6,646 nt of DNA, taken from assembly GCA_022781015.1 (NCBI GenBank), contig JALEUF010000114.1, positions 1 to 6,646 of the forward strand, given 5' to 3'. The stretch is from Caryophanales bacterium. GTDB taxonomy: Bacteria > Bacillota_I > Bacilli_A > RFN20 > CAG-826. The notes below the pieces were generated by a model. It searched no databases and had not been told where the DNA came from. It saw only the letters and a list, made by a program, of their open reading frames with translations. Numbering within the stretch: the first letter of the stretch is position 1; every line of letters starts with the position of its first letter. The position numbers and the translations under genes are program-made. This document shows positions 5,133-6,646 of the stretch, one piece after another.

Positions 5133-5183
5133 ATAGTTTTTTGATACTTTCAGTCGGATTTTCAACCGAAATACTCAAAAAAC
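5133..5183. repeat. 51-bp palindrome-ended repeat, unit 2
   Basis: This unit starts 64 bp after unit 1, with a 13-base spacer (TCACTCAACTCAC) between them. The ends are GTTTTTTGA (5136-5144) and TCAAAAAAC (5175-5183). Inside are TTTC (5148-5151) facing GAAA (5168-5171) and TCGG (5154-5157) facing CCGA (5166-5169), so most of the unit could fold into one long interrupted hairpin. It ends just before the candidate promoter of the ATPase. No U-tract follows on either strand. Confidence 0.85.
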
Positions 5184-5184
5184 G

Positions 5185-5213
5185 TTGATTTGATTTTAAC
5201 AAGCGAATACCAT
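5185..5213 (+). promoter_or_regulatory. candidate promoter for the ATPase gene
   Basis: TTGATT (5185-5190) and TACCAT (5208-5213) are separated by 17 bp and match the consensus at 4 of 6 positions each. The start point would be near 5220, just before the AAGGTGG ribosome site at 5222-5228. The -35 begins 2 bp after repeat unit 2. Weak on sequence alone, but well placed. Confidence 0.35.
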
Positions 5214-5236
5214 TTAACTAGAAGGTGGTTTTAGAT

Positions 5237-6646
5237 ATGGAATTAATTGGTAGAGAAAAAGAAGCAAAAGAATTAAATCGCTTATATAACAGCAACAAAC
5301 CAGAATTAGTTGCAATCTATGGCAGAAGAAGAGTTGGAAAAACATACCTTATAGACACATACTTTGCCGATAAAATCACTTTTACCCACACAGGAATGTC
5401 TCCTGATGAATTAGAAAAGATCGATGCAAGAAAGTTAAATTCTCAATTGGATGCTTTTTATGGCTCCCTTCTTTCACAGGGCATGCAAGCAAAAAGAAAG
5501 CCAAAGACCTGGATAGAAGCCTTTACTTTGTTAATTGAATTCTTGGAGAGTAAAAAGAATGGACAAAGGCGAATTGTCTTTATTGATGAACTTCCTTGGC
5601 TAGACACGCCACGTTCTAATTTCATTCCTTCTTTTGGGTGGTTTTGGAATAACTATGGGTGCAAGCAACAAGACTTAATGGTAATTGTTTGCGGTTCTGC
5701 CACTTCATGGATTATGAATCATTTAATAAACGCCCATGGAGGTCTATATGGACGTTTAACCTATAGCATCCGTTTGTCTCCTTTTACCCTAAAAGAAACA
5801 AGGGACTTCCTAATTAACAAAGGAATAAGGACATCTGAATATAACATAGCGCTTATAGACATGATATTAGGCGGTATCCCCTACTATCTAAATTACTATA
5901 ACGGGGATTCTTCAATAGAAGAGAACATTGATAATTGGTTCTTTCAAAAAGATGCCAAACTAGGACTTGAGTTTGATAATCTATTTAATTCGACTTTCGA
6001 TAACAACAAATTAGCAAAAAAGATGGTAATGGCCTTAGCAAAACGTGGCCAGGGCTACACTAGAAAAGAATTATTAGAACAGCTTGGCATATCAGATGGA
6101 GAGTTAATTGGTAACTGTTTAAAAGCCTTAGTCCAAAGCGACTTCATTATTGAATATGTGCCATATATGGCTAGCAAAAACAAAAAACATTATAAGGTTA
6201 TAGATCCGTTTTGTTTGTTCTACCTTAAATTTGTCCATAGCCAAACCTCATTAAACAAGAACGTTTTCTATGATTTTGGTGAAACTTCTTGGACCGGTCG
6301 TTCTTTTGAAAACCTCTGCCTATATCATTTCCCAACTTTAAAGAGCGTTTTAGGGATAAGAGCGATAAACACTATGCAATTTTCTTGGTGCAGCAAAGGA
6401 GACGAAAATAAAAAAGGCTCACAAATAGATTTAGTAATCGAACGCAAGGATGGAGTTATCAATCTTTGCGAGATGAAATTCTATAATAAAGAATTTAAAG
6501 TAGATAAAGACTACCACTTGAATTTAATGAATAAAGTAGAATCTCTTAGCAGTTATAACAAAAATAAGAAGACCATTATCCCAACGTTAGTTACTACATA
6601 TGGCCTAGAAAAATCAGGTTATTTTGATGATTTTGCTAATGTTATA
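5237..6646 (+). CDS. AAA+ ATPase with C-terminal PD-(D/E)XK-like domain (ATPase_2/DUF234 type), 3' end missing
   Basis: The frame is open for 470 codons to the window edge; the last residues (YFDDFANVI) resemble the usual end of this family, so only a few codons are probably missing. AAGGTGG lies 8 bases before the ATG. Walker A is GRRRVGKT (29-36), Walker B is RRIVFIDELPW (111-121), sensor-1-like VIVCGSATSW is at 149-158 and GGLYGRL at 168-174. A winged-helix-like middle follows (about 255-325). The C-terminal part has GRSFENLC (354-361) and then IDLVIE (397-402) with CEMKF (411-415); Asp398, Glu412 and Lys414 fit a PD-(D/E)XK nuclease core. Such archaeal-type ATPases are common in gut bacteria and archaea. 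Their role is unsettled; mobile-element, defence or DNA-processing functions have been suggested. It is transcribed away from the toxin-antitoxin pair. It is probably cytoplasmic, as no membrane segment is seen. Confidence 0.88.
   Translation, partial: MELIGREKEAKELNRLYNSNKPELVAIYGRRRVGKTYLIDTYFADKITFTHTGMSPDELEKIDARKLNSQLDAFYGSLLSQGMQAKRKPKTWIEAFTLLIEFLESKKNGQRRIVFIDELPWLDTPRSNFIPSFGWFWNNYGCKQQDLMVIVCGSATSWIMNHLINAHGGLYGRLTYSIRLSPFTLKETRDFLINKGIRTSEYNIALIDMILGGIPYYLNYYNGDSSIEENIDNWFFQKDAKLGLEFDNLFNSTFDNNKLAKKMVMALAKRGQGYTRKELLEQLGISDGELIGNCLKALVQSDFIIEYVPYMASKNKKHYKVIDPFCLFYLKFVHSQTSLNKNVFYDFGETSWTGRSFENLCLYHFPTLKSVLGIRAINTMQFSWCSKGDENKKGSQIDLVIERKDGVINLCEMKFYNKEFKVDKDYHLNLMNKVESLSSYNKNKKTIIPTLVTTYGLEKSGYFDDFANVI

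Noticed and set aside
5069..5183. CRISPR array
   Set aside because: There are only two units of 51 bp with a 13-bp spacer, and no cas genes; the geometry is wrong.

Overview
The window is AT-rich DNA whose genes look like those of a low-GC Gram-positive bacterium, most likely a gut-type member of the Bacilli/Erysipelotrichia/RF39 range. The basis is A+T-rich codon choice, strong AGGAGG-type ribosome sites, a Gram-positive-style lipoprotein and a GH13 alpha-glucosidase. Tryptophan is TGG throughout. One small gene ends in TGA where read-through would add almost nothing, so the standard bacterial code fits better than the mycoplasma code. The lineage is an inference, not a measurement.

Layout, left to right. 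(1) 1-249, minus: N-terminal 83 codons of a GH13 alpha-glucosidase that leaves the window. Its upstream region (250-556) is unusual. It holds a possible 28-codon ORF behind a G-rich ribosome site, a candidate promoter, and two copies of a 35-bp imperfect palindrome 52 bp apart. (2) 557-4216, minus: read from right to left, a tight gene row of M6-family metalloprotease lipoprotein, smpB, a divergent FolC-like Mur ligase homologue and a 53-aa single-pass membrane protein. The last three overlap or nearly touch. After a 131-bp gap comes a 42-aa hypothetical protein with a strong ribosome site, then a clear intrinsic terminator at 557-577. (3) 4314-5047, minus: a type II toxin-antitoxin pair, with a Phd/YefM-like antitoxin followed by a PIN-domain toxin. 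Its promoter overlaps a perfect dyad that is probably its own operator. (4) 5069-5183: two 51-bp near-identical units, each with palindromic ends. (5) 5237-6646, plus: an AAA+ ATPase with a C-terminal PD-(D/E)XK-like nuclease domain (ATPase_2/DUF234 type). It is 470 codons long and runs off the right edge close to its expected end.

How the parts relate: smpB is a housekeeping trans-translation gene. Its neighbours, a secreted protease and a FolC homologue with altered catalytic motifs, are not its usual partners, so the row may be transcribed together without a shared pathway. The right third (toxin-antitoxin, twin palindromic units, ATPase-nuclease) looks like accessory DNA. The most interesting non-coding signals are the paired palindromes before the GH13 gene and the twin 51-bp units before the ATPase.
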